From NCBI GenBank assembly GCA_977017575.1, contig CDRNVI010000012.1:124001-188000 (forward strand): a DNA stretch of 64,000 nucleotides, written 5' to 3'. Below, one piece after another: positions 55,190-63,022 of the stretch. Source of the stretch: Paramoeba atlantica. Its lineage: Eukaryota; Discosea. The number at the start of each line of letters is the position of its first letter. The stretch's first letter is position 1. The position numbers were made by a program, and so were the translations under genes. The notes under the pieces were generated by a model, which worked only from the letters and a program-made list of their open reading frames with translations, made no database searches and was not told the origin of the DNA.

Positions 55190-55720
55190 TTGGGAGCCTA
55201 TAGGATTTCATAGGAGAAATGACTCCAAGATCCCTTGCGGTATGGAGTGAAAACCATAACGACCTGCAAAAGACGCTGCAAACATTTTCAAACGTATTGA
55301 AAAGATGGGGAATGTGCATGAATGGAGGTTGGAGTCAAAAGAGATCTTAAATGTGCTTTTTACCAAGCTCCTGTGCCCGAGAGGGCGCGAGCGAAGTTCA
55401 GGTTTCATGATGCAAATGGAGATCTCTTCCAAATGACGGTGATGTCAATGGGGCGTAGGTGTGCCTCAGAAGTTATGCATACTATAACTTCGGTGTTGGC
55501 AGGGCGATCCTGGTGTATGCAAACCAGATGCTATTTTTGCGAAGAGTGGGATCGATATTTATATCGACGGGGTTCGCTACGCTAGAGAGGGATGTTCAAG
55601 GAAGCTGACTCTCCCCCGGAGGTGGAATATGTGTTTAATGTGGTGAAGTAAGATCACGCAGTTCACAAGGTCAGCCTGGGGCCACGTGCTCTGGCGAAGC
55701 TGCAGCGCGACAGATTTTCT
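55190..55720 (+). mobile_element. Fossil fragment of a TATE/DIRS-like retroelement (RT region)
   Basis: A short stretch (best at 55,320-55,620) encodes RT-like peptides such as KRDLKCAFYQAPVPERARAK and FRFHDANGDLFQMTVMSMG, the style of tyrosine-recombinase retroelements including kinetoplastid TATE. Only part of the reverse transcriptase region is left. The copy is broken, with several breaks, and no ends are visible. It is old compared with the neighbouring LINE. Family assignment is from motif style alone. Confidence 0.55.
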
Positions 55721-55799
55721 ACAATTACGTACGTCCAATCGGATAAAATAAAGACCCCAAATACATTGCCACACTCCTTTACACAGCTGGAAGATCAAT

Positions 55800-56240
55800 A
55801 ATTAAATACTTGGTCTAAGCTAGCCTTTTTTTTAAATTATTCTATTTGAATTGTTTTATTATGAATTATTCTATTTGAAAGTAGTAACTACTGCTTTTTA
55901 AGTAGTAACTTTAGTAATTACTATAGTAATTACTAGTCTAGGCTATGATAATCTGTCCGTTTTCTTTAGCTTTCTCGGCCGAATTTTCTTTTTTAGGCTC
56001 TTCGTTAAATGCGGTGGTTGTTTTCAACGCGAAGCGCGCAGCATGAGCGACTTCTAAGTTCCCTGATGGGAGGGTCCGGTGAGGCTCCCGGTGAGGCGCC
56101 GGAGTTGCGAGAGGCCTCCATATATCACAACCCCCTTTATATTTAGAGGAGATTGCGGTGGTTGTAAACTACCGCTCTACCCTCGATTATTGAAAAAAAA
56201 GTGAATAAAAACAGTGAAAATATAAGGAGGAACACAGTAA
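55800..56240. repeat. Inverted-repeat family T, first copy, with AT-rich leader
   Basis: 55,992-56,060 (AGGCTCTTCGTTAAATGCGG, then GTTTTCAACGCGAAGCGCGC and ACTTCTAAGTT) is a plus-oriented member of a family with copies at 57,663-57,732 (+), 58,366-58,431 (-) and 58,611-58,650 (+). The AT-rich leader TTTAGTAATTACTATAGTAA at 55,911 has a relative in front of the 58,611 copy (58,577). 56,150-56,190 (GCGGTGGTTG, CTACCGCTCTACCCTCG) matches 58,650-58,700 in inverse. No gene. Confidence 0.6.
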
Positions 56241-56242
56241 TA

Positions 56243-57174
56243 AACCCCCGCTCACGAAAAGTGACCCCCCTCTTTTTTTTCGTACAAATGTCCGTTTGAG
56301 CTCATTTTTTGTTGCATTTTGCAGATCTCAACACAAGGACTTTGCGCGTGCAGAAATGAGAAAAAAAGAAACGAATACGCACAATTTAGAGAAGAATTAT
56401 CATTTTGTCACTTTTTCGCCCTTCAATTTTATACACTCCTTAAGTCGAGAATCAAAACTTAATACTGTTTTGTCGATCACTTTTTGAGTTAAAGAAGACC
56501 ATGCTTTACGTACACATCGGATAAGTGAAGGTTTGTCCGATGGCGTTTGTTCGTCTACCGCCTCTTGGACCATAGACCAGACGTTTTCTATGGGGGAAAG
56601 GTCGGGCGAGTTGGGGGGCCAGTTTCTTAGAACATCACTCATTCAATTCTCAATATACTCTTTGGAGGCACGGGCAGTATGTGCCATTGCCCCATCCTGT
56701 TGAAATACACTATTAGGGGGGAAATCTACCTGTTTTAATGTTTCTATGTACGTCTCACTTGTAATAGATGTGTCATTGTAGATGTCTCACTTGTAATAGA
56801 TGGTCACAGGACTCAAAGTGTATTCCCCGCTAGATTTTTTTTCGTTCAGATATTTTTTGATTATCCTTCTAGAGACGTTAAAATCACGGGATAATTGTTT
56901 TATCGGAACACCTTCTGCCTGTCTCATCTTCAAAAGAACCTTACCACTATCCGTAAGCCCCTTTTGGGAGCCGATATGGTGATTTGGTAATTTTTGAAAA
57001 AAAAAGTTGAAAAACCAATTATGTTTTTTGACTAAATTTTAAAATTTTAAAATGAGCTAAAAACAGCGGGAACGTACAGATCTCGAAATTTTGAACGAAA
57101 AAGTGATATGATAACCCACCGACGCCCCCCTGTGCTAAAAATAAGGGGGTTTCACTTATTCGTGAGCGGGGGTT
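56243..57174 (-). mobile_element. Tc1/mariner element with TIRs and TA duplications, internally deleted
   Basis: AACCCCCGCTCACGAA at the left end is mirrored by TTCGTGAGCGGGGGTT at the right, and TA stands outside each end (56,241-56,242 and 57,175-57,176). The pre-insertion sequence can be read across the TA and matches an uninterrupted paralog at 58,505-58,545 in inverse. The 932-bp length is short for an autonomous element, in agreement with the loss of the middle of the transposase gene. Confidence 0.9.
56400..56990 (-). pseudogene. Tc1/mariner transposase remnant (DDE type)
   Basis: The N-terminal helix-turn-helix part (GLTDSGKVLLKMRQ, PIKQLSRDFNVSRRIIKKYL) lies at 56,800-56,970. The C-terminal catalytic part has FQQDGAMAHTA (second Asp) and WPPNSPDLSPIENVW (Glu), with 34-35 residues between them. 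The region with the first catalytic Asp is missing. Its place is taken by a short direct duplication (CTATTACAAGTGAGAC twice, near 56,740-56,790) that looks like a deletion scar. In-frame TGA codons follow IYYK and KEYIEN. Confidence 0.87.
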
Positions 57175-57176
57175 TA

Positions 57177-57620
57177 TAACAGAAGAAAAAAATATAAAAG
57201 GGGGCCCCGGGGGTCCAAAACTGGAAAAAAAAATTCAAAAAAATGGGGGGTCAAGGGGGGGGGACATCCATACGTCGCGATTTATTTTTCGAAATGGAGC
57301 GCAGGGAAGTGGTAGAGTAGGCCGCGGCGATAATTTTCCACCCCCCCCTGGTACGCGCAGAAGGGGTCCGACAAGGTCAAAATTTCCGAAATTTTTGGGA
57401 TGACCCGAAAAAAAATTTAACCAAAAAAAAAAGAAAAAAGATTATTTTTCCAAAATCGACTCCTAAAACGTATTTTGAGAGTTTGGGACCTCAGCTACCA
57501 TTCTACGACATTTTTATTGACAGATTCGCCTCCTCTCCCCACTGGTAAGGCATCCAAAACGACCCAAATTCGGGTTAAAATTTCGCAATCTTCGCCTAAA
57601 AATCGAGCTTTTTTACCCCA
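57177..57620. repeat. Unclassified repeat, family R long form, second copy
   Basis: Begins ACAGAAGAAAAAAATATAAA, then GGGGGCCCCGGGGGTCC, the GGGGGG run, a GCGCAGGGAAGTGG block, ATTTTCCACCCCCC and TTTTGAGAGTTTGGGACCTC. Same order as 44,870-45,141. The mariner element sits near its left end, and an inverted copy of that end is at 58,505-58,550. No coding capacity. Confidence 0.6.
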
Positions 57621-57662
57621 AAAAATAGATTATTCATGATCTTTTGGAGATTTTTCTATTTT

Positions 57663-57759
57663 AGGCTCTTCGTGAAACGCGGTGGTAGTTTTCAACGCGA
57701 AGCGCGCAGCATGAGTGACTTCTAAGTTGAAAACAACCACCGCGTTTACCGAAGAGCCT
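57663..57759. repeat. Foldback hairpin inside the left TIR
   Basis: AGGCTCTTCG...ACGCGGTGGT...GTTTTCAAC (57,663-57,696) is followed after about 29 bp by its inverse, GTTGAAAACAACCACCGCG ending GAAGAGCCT (57,726-57,759). The arms are about 34 bp with few mismatches. This is either two TIR ends placed back to back or the remnant of a nested element. Confidence 0.8.
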
Positions 57760-57908
57760 AAATAAACTTTTGCTAGTTATATAATAAACTATTGCTAGTT
57801 TTGGGATGACCAATTGCTAGTTTCAAAAAAACAACAACTTGCGAAGAAAGAGCAAGATTGTTCAGTCACGTGTTTTTCGCGACCAAACCACGTGATCGTT
57901 TTAGAAAA

Positions 57909-58344
57909 ATGATGCAGATTCTCCAAGAATCATCGAATCTCACCATTTTCGATCCCGAGGAATTAGAAGAAGACCAAGACATACTGTGTAGAAGTCGACG
58001 ATCTTGACAGCAGTGAAAACGATTCAGATGAATTCAACGAGAGTTTACCTGCCAACACTCGACTTACTCGCGCCGTGACTGAGCATATCCGTCTGAAACG
58101 TCGCTATGACATGATTGAAGGGTAATACAAGTACATGGTGCAAGGAGAAACTTATCGACATTACACAATCTACAATAGGGGGAGAACGTGTAGGTGTACT
58201 TGCCCAGATGTTAGACGCGGCAATCGTTGCAAGCACAAGTTATTCATTCTTATGAACGGAATGCGAGTGAACGAAAACGATGAAACTCTGGAAACCTTTC
58301 AAATGGCGGGAATTATTGGTTTGTGCTACTCAGGACAACCTTAA
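57909..58344 (+). pseudogene. SWIM zinc-finger protein fragment
   Basis: An ATG at 57,909 opens an acidic peptide (IFDPEELEEDQDI). After a frameshift near 57,985 it continues as EVDDLDSSENDSDEF and TRAVTEHIRLKRRYDMIEG, then an in-frame TAA, then YKYMVQGETYRHYTIYN and a SWIM finger CTCPDVRRGNRCKH (CxCx8CxH) followed by LFILMNGMRVNEND. The spacing after the finger resembles SWIM-RING proteins (ZSWIM2-like), but the RING part is absent. SWIM fingers also occur in MULE transposases, so origin from a transposase is an alternative. Confidence 0.7.
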
Positions 58345-58431
58345 ATAGCAATTTGAGCGAAGGAAAACTTAGAAGGCACCACTACTGCGCACTTCGCGTT
58401 GAAAACTGCCACCACTTTTAAGGAAGAGCCT

Positions 58432-58727
58432 AAAAAAGCCTAATTGGTTCACCCGCACTCAAACTGTACCCAAAAACACGTTTTGTTAAAACAAATGCCT
58501 CCTTCGACCACCGGAACCCCCTTCTATATTTTTTCTTCTATCACAGTGTATAGACTATGTAGTACATTTATGCAGTACTTTTAGTAATTACCAGTTTACT
58601 AGTAAGTTTTTTTTAAACGCGGTGGTTGTTTTCAACTTAGAAGTTACCCGAGCTGCGCAACCACCGCAAGAATCGTGGGTAGAGCGGTAGTTATAACTAC
58701 TGCCGCAATTTAAGTATGGTGAGATGA
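58432..58727. repeat. Repeat remnants abutting the host gene cluster
   Basis: 58,505-58,550 is an inverted R-family end without the mariner insertion. 58,577-58,650 repeats the AT-rich leader and the start of family T. 58,668-58,690 (GGGTAGAGCGGTAG) is the inverse of 56,170-56,185. Recognisable repeat sequence ends at about 58,700, some 30 bp past the stop codon of the exoribonuclease gene. Confidence 0.55.
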
Positions 58728-60617
58728 TTATATATCTTCACATGTTAGGACGGATGTAAGTTGCACAAGATCGAGTTGTCTTGTTTCTCGCTTCCAGTTG
58801 GGTGCAAGCTGTATTAGTAGTGAAAGCTGGATGGGATCTACGCTCTTTGCGACGACCTGGATAGCATCACCGGGGGCAAGTTTATCTTCGTTATGGTAAA
58901 GACATACAACGATCAGAAGTTTTTGAAGAAGCACCCGCGCCACATATCGAGTGTTAGCATATTGCATCGTGGGAGATGATTCTATATTAATATTCATGGC
59001 AACGATTGCTGTAAGCTCAAGTTTCTCTTCTTTTTTGAGAAGATTTTCTATGTATGAGAGAGCCCAAAAATAGATGGAAGAATTCTGCAAAAGTCTTACG
59101 TCGGAAGTAACGGCAGAAGTTTTTCGGCATTGATCTTTTAAGACTAAATCTTCCATGCAAACGACACCAGTGTCATGTAATTCGTGCCTCGCCGCAAGAA
59201 GTGTCTTTAGTTGATGATGCACCATCATATCTGCGTAACGCCGAAGAGGTGATGTGGAATGACAGTAGTATGAAGAGTTTAGAAAAGAGTGGTGACCACG
59301 CTGATGCGAGTAATACGCCCTTGTAACCCCCTTCAAAGAAAGAGAGTCTTGTGCTATAACTTGAGCGGTTCTCACCATACCTTGCTCTACACTTGGAGTA
59401 AAGCTTTGTTTACTTGACCCCCCCGGTAATAATTCATCGGCGTCACCATGGCGTTCAGAAAGAGGACGTGTTACGCGAAAAGGTATGCCAATATTATTTT
59501 CTAGGGCAACACGTGCACATACTTCATTAGCGGCGATCATGAGTTCTTCAACAAGGTTGTACGCATCACTTAAATGTAGACTTTCATCCGATTCTAGTTT
59601 TACGTGAATAGGGGAATTGTCCTCGACCCCGATAGCCTTTACTCGTGGTTTCGGTACGAGAAGTTTCCAAGCTCCATTTTTAATACGCAGCGCACGTCGT
59701 AATTTTCTGATTTCATTCAAGCAAAGAATGTTGTCTACGTCATTCGAAGTTAACCAATCGGGAGCACTACTTGGCAAACGCTTGTTTTGCAAGATATCTT
59801 GGCAATCATCGTAGGTTAGCCTTCTCAGGTTTTCTACGATAGAGACACCCGTGTCATAATCGCACACATTTCCTTCAATATCAAAAACAAAAGAAATATG
59901 AAAGGTGCGACACGATCTTCCAGACTCAAGCGTTGCTGCGGCTACCAAGGTTCGAGGTAGCATACACCAAACACCCTCTGGTAAGTACGTCGTGGTCCGC
60001 AATCTTTGCCCAGAGTGACGATCCATAGAGGAATCCAATGGACAGTAAGAAGTGACATCGGCAACATACACTGTGACTCGCTTCCTTCCATCATTTTCAA
60101 TTCGCACGGAAACAGCATCATCCACCTCAAAAGTCGATTGACTATCGATCGCATAGACATTTTCTTGAACAATCGTGCGAAGGCTCGCAAACGGATCTGC
60201 TACATTTTTGCATTTCAATGCCAGACTCTCTGCTCGAGGCCCAAGCTTTAGTTTATTCTCAAGTTTTTTTCGGTAAGGATTGTCTTTCGGTCGTAGGTAC
60301 CCAATATTGCACAACATTTTCAAAAGGACACTAGAGGAACGACACTCCTTTTGTTCACCAAAGAGAGGATTTAATATTCTATGAAGAAGACCGATATCCT
60401 CGCGTGGTAAAAAGCTTTCCCCTACGACGTAAGATAGAAGCAGTTTATCATACTCATCATAGTCAAATGAAGACGCAGACTCGGTTTTGTACCGCAGGTC
60501 AAGGGTTAATCGTTTTTCTGCTTCAAAAATGTAAGTCTGCTGTGAATTATCTTCTACTTTGAATTTCTGTAGCACATGCTTGCAAAGGTATCGATGCCAG
60601 TTGTAGCGTGCTTTCAT
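58728..60617 (-). CDS. RNase II/RNB-family 3'-5' exoribonuclease
   Basis: 629 codons from an ATG at 60,617, preceded within 10 bp by an AG that ends a long pyrimidine-rich tract. RNB domain from about residue 155: AIDSQSTFEVDDAVSV holds the metal-binding positions Asp158, Asp166 and Asp167, while the second acidic position is Glu164 where Asp is usual. Further motifs are TTYLPEGVWCMLPRTL, RLTYDDCQDIL, NNIGIPFRVTRP and HSTSPLRRYADMMVHHQL, with the conserved Arg near residue 457. A degenerate S1-like end follows. It should degrade RNA from the 3' end. In kinetoplastids the mitochondrial member DSS-1 belongs here, but the subfamily cannot be decided from this sequence. No N-terminal PIN domain, so it is not Rrp44/Dis3. 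Confidence 0.88.
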   Translation of the reverse strand: MKARYNWHRYLCKHVLQKFKVEDNSQQTYIFEAEKRLTLDLRYKTESASSFDYDEYDKLLLSYVVGESFLPREDIGLLHRILNPLFGEQKECRSSSVLLKMLCNIGYLRPKDNPYRKKLENKLKLGPRAESLALKCKNVADPFASLRTIVQENVYAIDSQSTFEVDDAVSVRIENDGRKRVTVYVADVTSYCPLDSSMDRHSGQRLRTTTYLPEGVWCMLPRTLVAAATLESGRSCRTFHISFVFDIEGNVCDYDTGVSIVENLRRLTYDDCQDILQNKRLPSSAPDWLTSNDVDNILCLNEIRKLRRALRIKNGAWKLLVPKPRVKAIGVEDNSPIHVKLESDESLHLSDAYNLVEELMIAANEVCARVALENNIGIPFRVTRPLSERHGDADELLPGGSSKQSFTPSVEQGMVRTAQVIAQDSLSLKGVTRAYYSHQRGHHSFLNSSYYCHSTSPLRRYADMMVHHQLKTLLAARHELHDTGVVCMEDLVLKDQCRKTSAVTSDVRLLQNSSIYFWALSYIENLLKKEEKLELTAIVAMNINIESSPTMQYANTRYVARVLLQKLLIVVCLYHNEDKLAPGDAIQVVAKSVDPIQLSLLIQLAPNWKRETRQLDLVQLTSVLTCEDI

Positions 60618-60621
60618 TCTT

Positions 60622-60668
60622 CTGATTCAAAGTTAGTTGAGAGAATAGACGAGTAAAAATAACAAGAG
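60622..60668 (-). promoter_or_regulatory. Candidate trans-splice acceptor of the exoribonuclease gene
   Basis: On the minus strand a run rich in C and T (CTCTTGTTATTTTTACTCGT, then CTATTCTCTCAAC) has no AG until CAG at 60,624-60,622, four bases before the ATG. This is the layout of a spliced-leader acceptor. An ordinary 3' splice site of a cis intron would look alike. Confidence 0.5.
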
Positions 60669-61097
60669 TATACTATTCTCGAAAATGCGTTGTACATTAT
60701 TTGACAGATTACTTCTCGTAGGGAAGAAGCCGACACTCGTGTATTTTTCATTTTCCGACTTTTAAAGTTTCTTCAGGGATCGTTTTGGTCAGAGTAATTC
60801 TATTTTCGTACATCTGTGCTCAAGGTGTTGGTCACTCACTTTAAGTAAACATGATGGCTTGTAAAATTATTTATTTAATCCGAATCTACGAAGAACATGC
60901 TCTTTCATTTTATGGATCGAGTAATCCATGATACTGCTATCAATATTTCTAAATGCTCGACGTTTTTTCTTGTGTGACAATACAGTCCATATGAACTACC
61001 CCCAAAAGGCGCCGAAGAAGACGTCGTATACCAATACCATAACGCCGTATATTGTATAGAAATAAAGAAACGACACCTTGAATAGTAACTCTGAAAC
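60669..61097. other. Intergenic region between the exoribonuclease and SDHB-C genes
   Basis: No gene is supported. A 75-codon minus-strand open stretch at 60,905-61,132 overlaps the end of the SDHB-C gene and has no recognisable domain. The region should include the 3' UTR of SDHB-C and the 5' UTR of the next gene. Confidence 0.5.
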
Positions 61098-61643
61098 CTA
61101 CGAAGACCATTTCGGAGAACAGGGTGCGTCATTCTCCGGGACTAAGATCTGCTTAATGCTTTTAATAGCTAGTCCGGGATTTAGATACTTGGGACACGTA
61201 ATCGAACAGTTCAGCACGTTGTGACACAAATTAAGGCGGTTCCCCGTCTCCAGCTGCGCGAGACGCTCGTCAATATCCGGATCCAGCGGCTCCACCATCC
61301 AGCGGTAGGCCTGGAGCAGCACTGCGGGGCCCAGGAACACGTCCCGGTTCCACCAGTAGCTCGGGCACGCGGAGGTGCAGGAGGCACACAGCACACACTC
61401 ATAGAGCCCCTCGAGATGGTGCCGGTTGGCTCGATGCACTTTGTGTTTCAGGTACCACCGCGTGACGGTATACTCCCCAAACCCCGCCCGGGTCGTGGAG
61501 AGACACATCGCGGCGGAACGGTTGTCCTTTACGGCATAGATCGTGTCCATGCGGCCAGTGGCCTGCTTGAGGATTTTCTTGTACGTGAAAATAGGACTGA
61601 TGTACTGTACTCGCCCCCCTGGGAGTACAGCGGCACCAGGCAT
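61098..61643 (-). CDS. Succinate dehydrogenase iron-sulfur subunit, C-terminal half only (split SDHB)
   Basis: Encodes the second SDHB domain: YECVLCASCTSACPSYWWN with the C-x2-C-x2-C-x3-CP set, DVFLGPAVLLQAYRWM, DERLAQLETG and LCHNVLNCSITCPKYLNPG with the last three Cys. These bind the 4Fe-4S and 3Fe-4S clusters and form part of the ubiquinone site of complex II in mitochondria. The plant-ferredoxin domain with the 2Fe-2S cluster is absent here, and nothing like it occurs in the 320 bp up to the next gene. Euglenozoa are known to encode SDHB as two proteins (SDH2-N and SDH2-C); this fits SDH2-C. The first ATGs are at 61,643 (181 aa) and 61,550 (150 aa). A long pyrimidine tract with its first AG at 61,619 lies between, favouring the shorter protein. 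Confidence 0.87.
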   Translation of the reverse strand: MPGAAVLPGGRVQYISPIFTYKKILKQATGRMDTIYAVKDNRSAAMCLSTTRAGFGEYTVTRWYLKHKVHRANRHHLEGLYECVLCASCTSACPSYWWNRDVFLGPAVLLQAYRWMVEPLDPDIDERLAQLETGNRLNLCHNVLNCSITCPKYLNPGLAIKSIKQILVPENDAPCSPKWSS

Positions 61644-61712
61644 GCAAGCAGGTGTTGAATATAATAAAAAAAGTTGAAACAGAAGTGAAAAAGAAAAATA
61701 AGAGTAAAAACT
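61619..61712 (-). promoter_or_regulatory. Candidate trans-splice acceptor of the SDHB-C gene
   Basis: The minus strand carries a long T/C tract (TTTTTACTCTTATTTTTC, then TTTTTCACTTCTG and TTTTTTTATTATATTC) with no AG until CTCCCAG at 61,625-61,619. If used, the mature message would start after the ATG at 61,643 and translation would begin at 61,550. Confidence 0.45.
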
Positions 61713-61727
61713 GCAAGACCTCTGCAC

Positions 61728-61962
61728 ATACAGAATACGTATGAGGACGAAATAGCTTTGCGATTCTACGCTTTGTGGGAAGATTGCGGGTAAATATAAA
61801 GTGGAAGTTGTGACACACTCTGCTCAATAAAAATAGCATATAAACTATTAGCTAAAACTCTTTAAATAAGAACAACCCCTCATTTAAAGGACAGCCCAGT
61901 GAAAATTGTTACCCACTTCACAGCATCAGCTGCGAATACAGTCGTGCATATCATTCTATTAC
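61728..61962. other. Intergenic region upstream of SDHB-C
   Basis: AT-rich, no gene supported. An open stretch overlapping it in another frame (61,399-61,839) is a shadow of the SDHB-C gene. Confidence 0.5.
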
Positions 61963-62700
61963 CTAAACCAATTGCATGTGCAATGGACCTTGTATAAGCG
62001 GCCGTATATTATGAGCTCGACATACTTCAATCTGTTGTGCATTTAGTGTAGGCAATCGAAATCCAGCATAGAGGTTAACAGTCTTTTGTGGTGCAAAGAA
62101 ACCTTGCCAAAATTTCGACGTCTGTCCTTGATCCTGCGAATTTTTTTGATAGTAGTGTGCGAACATGCATTGATGGTAAAATTTTCTTATTGCGGCAATA
62201 TCAAAAACGGGAAAAGATGTAAAAATTGCACTGTGCGTGTTATTAGTAAGGATACCGTCGTATTCGGTGTTGCCCCAAATGTGTTGCCCGATACTACATT
62301 TCATAGCATCGTTGAAGGCGTAAATCAGAGGTTTTTCAATACACACTATTTTACATGGTTTCGAGTACACAAGTTCATTCTTTATGTCGTTAAAGGGCTC
62401 GTTTGATCTACCGAGTTCCAATGCAACTGCGTAACTTAAAATGAGAAAGGTTTTACGTGTGCGCACAGTATATGTGTAGGATGGCTTATGATATCTAGCT
62501 AAGGATATTGACTTTGGGTTATACCAACTGTTTCGCTCATCAAAGAATTCCACAACTACATCTGTCGTGTCATGTACGATGGCTTGTCCGAAATTACGAA
62601 TCTTATCAAAAAAGCGAAAGTCTACCATGGTCGGTGTCCCGGGATCGTGCGCAGACTCGCGCATGATAAGTTGCACAGGATCACGTATAAGGGAGGCCAT
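61963..62700 (-). CDS. Unrecognised protein of 245 aa in the host gene cluster
   Basis: An uninterrupted frame from an ATG at 62,700. I do not recognise it. The N-terminus (MASLIRDPVQLIMRESAHDP) is not an obvious signal peptide. A mildly hydrophobic stretch (TFLILSYAVALEL) lies near residue 85. The sequence is rich in aromatic residues (ARYHKPSYTYTV, FYHQCMFAHYYQ, FWQGFFAPQ). It lies between the SDHB-C and BTB-SPRY genes on the same strand, with about 260 and 320 bp of spacing. A candidate splice acceptor is present upstream. Codon use and the lack of breaks make it a real gene; a lineage-specific protein is likely. Confidence 0.75.
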   Translation of the reverse strand: MASLIRDPVQLIMRESAHDPGTPTMVDFRFFDKIRNFGQAIVHDTTDVVVEFFDERNSWYNPKSISLARYHKPSYTYTVRTRKTFLILSYAVALELGRSNEPFNDIKNELVYSKPCKIVCIEKPLIYAFNDAMKCSIGQHIWGNTEYDGILTNNTHSAIFTSFPVFDIAAIRKFYHQCMFAHYYQKNSQDQGQTSKFWQGFFAPQKTVNLYAGFRLPTLNAQQIEVCRAHNIRPLIQGPLHMQLV

Positions 62701-62756
62701 ATTTTATAAAAATATTTTGAAATAGTAATAAAGCAACCTAGAATATCACCAATGGC

Positions 62757-62790
62757 CTGTGCATAATAAGAAGACAAACAATGATCAAGG
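62757..62790 (-). promoter_or_regulatory. Candidate trans-splice acceptor of the 245-aa gene
   Basis: On the minus strand ATTGTTTGTCTTCTTATTAT is followed by GCACAG (AG at 62,758-62,757), leaving a 5' UTR of about 56 bases before the ATG at 62,700. Shorter and less pure than the other two tracts. Confidence 0.35.
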
Positions 62791-63022
62791 ACATGATGTA
62801 ACCCCCATCCCCACAGTCACAATACTTACATGTGTATGTGTACACCTTGTAAAAACAACTTATGTACAAAACAACTTATGTATAAGACACAGCGCAATAC
62901 AATGTGTGATAAAATAGATGAAACTCACTCACTGACAATAACGAAAAATTTCATTGTCAAGAATACCCCCCCAGCAGAAATTTCACACCCACTCTACAAT
63001 CCCAACTTCTAAATTCCAAAAA
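62791..63022. other. Intergenic region downstream of the BTB-SPRY gene
   Basis: No gene is supported; contains two adjacent copies of ACAACTTATGTA (62,855 and 62,872). Probably the 3' UTR and spacer. Confidence 0.5.

Larger units (their letters stand above)
57663..58431. mobile_element. TIR-bounded element of family T carrying a SWIM gene fragment
   Basis: Family T sequence (AGGCTCTTCGTGAAACGCGG to ACTTCTAAGTT) at 57,663-57,732 is repeated in inverse at 58,366-58,431, giving terminal inverted repeats of about 66-70 bp around a 770-bp element. The interior holds a broken SWIM-domain gene. Long TIRs plus a host-like gene piece recall Pack-MULE gene capture. Target duplications were not found. 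Confidence 0.6.

Noticed and set aside
58360-58440. Target-site duplication for the family T element
   Set aside because: The bases outside the inverted repeats (T-rich left, A-rich right) continue the inverse symmetry and do not form a direct repeat.
60905-61132. 75-codon minus-strand frame
   Set aside because: Overlaps the end of the SDHB-C gene, no domain and no supporting context.
61399-61839. 146-codon frame overlapping SDHB-C
   Set aside because: It is another frame of the same strand; the iron-sulfur motifs lie in the 61,098 frame.
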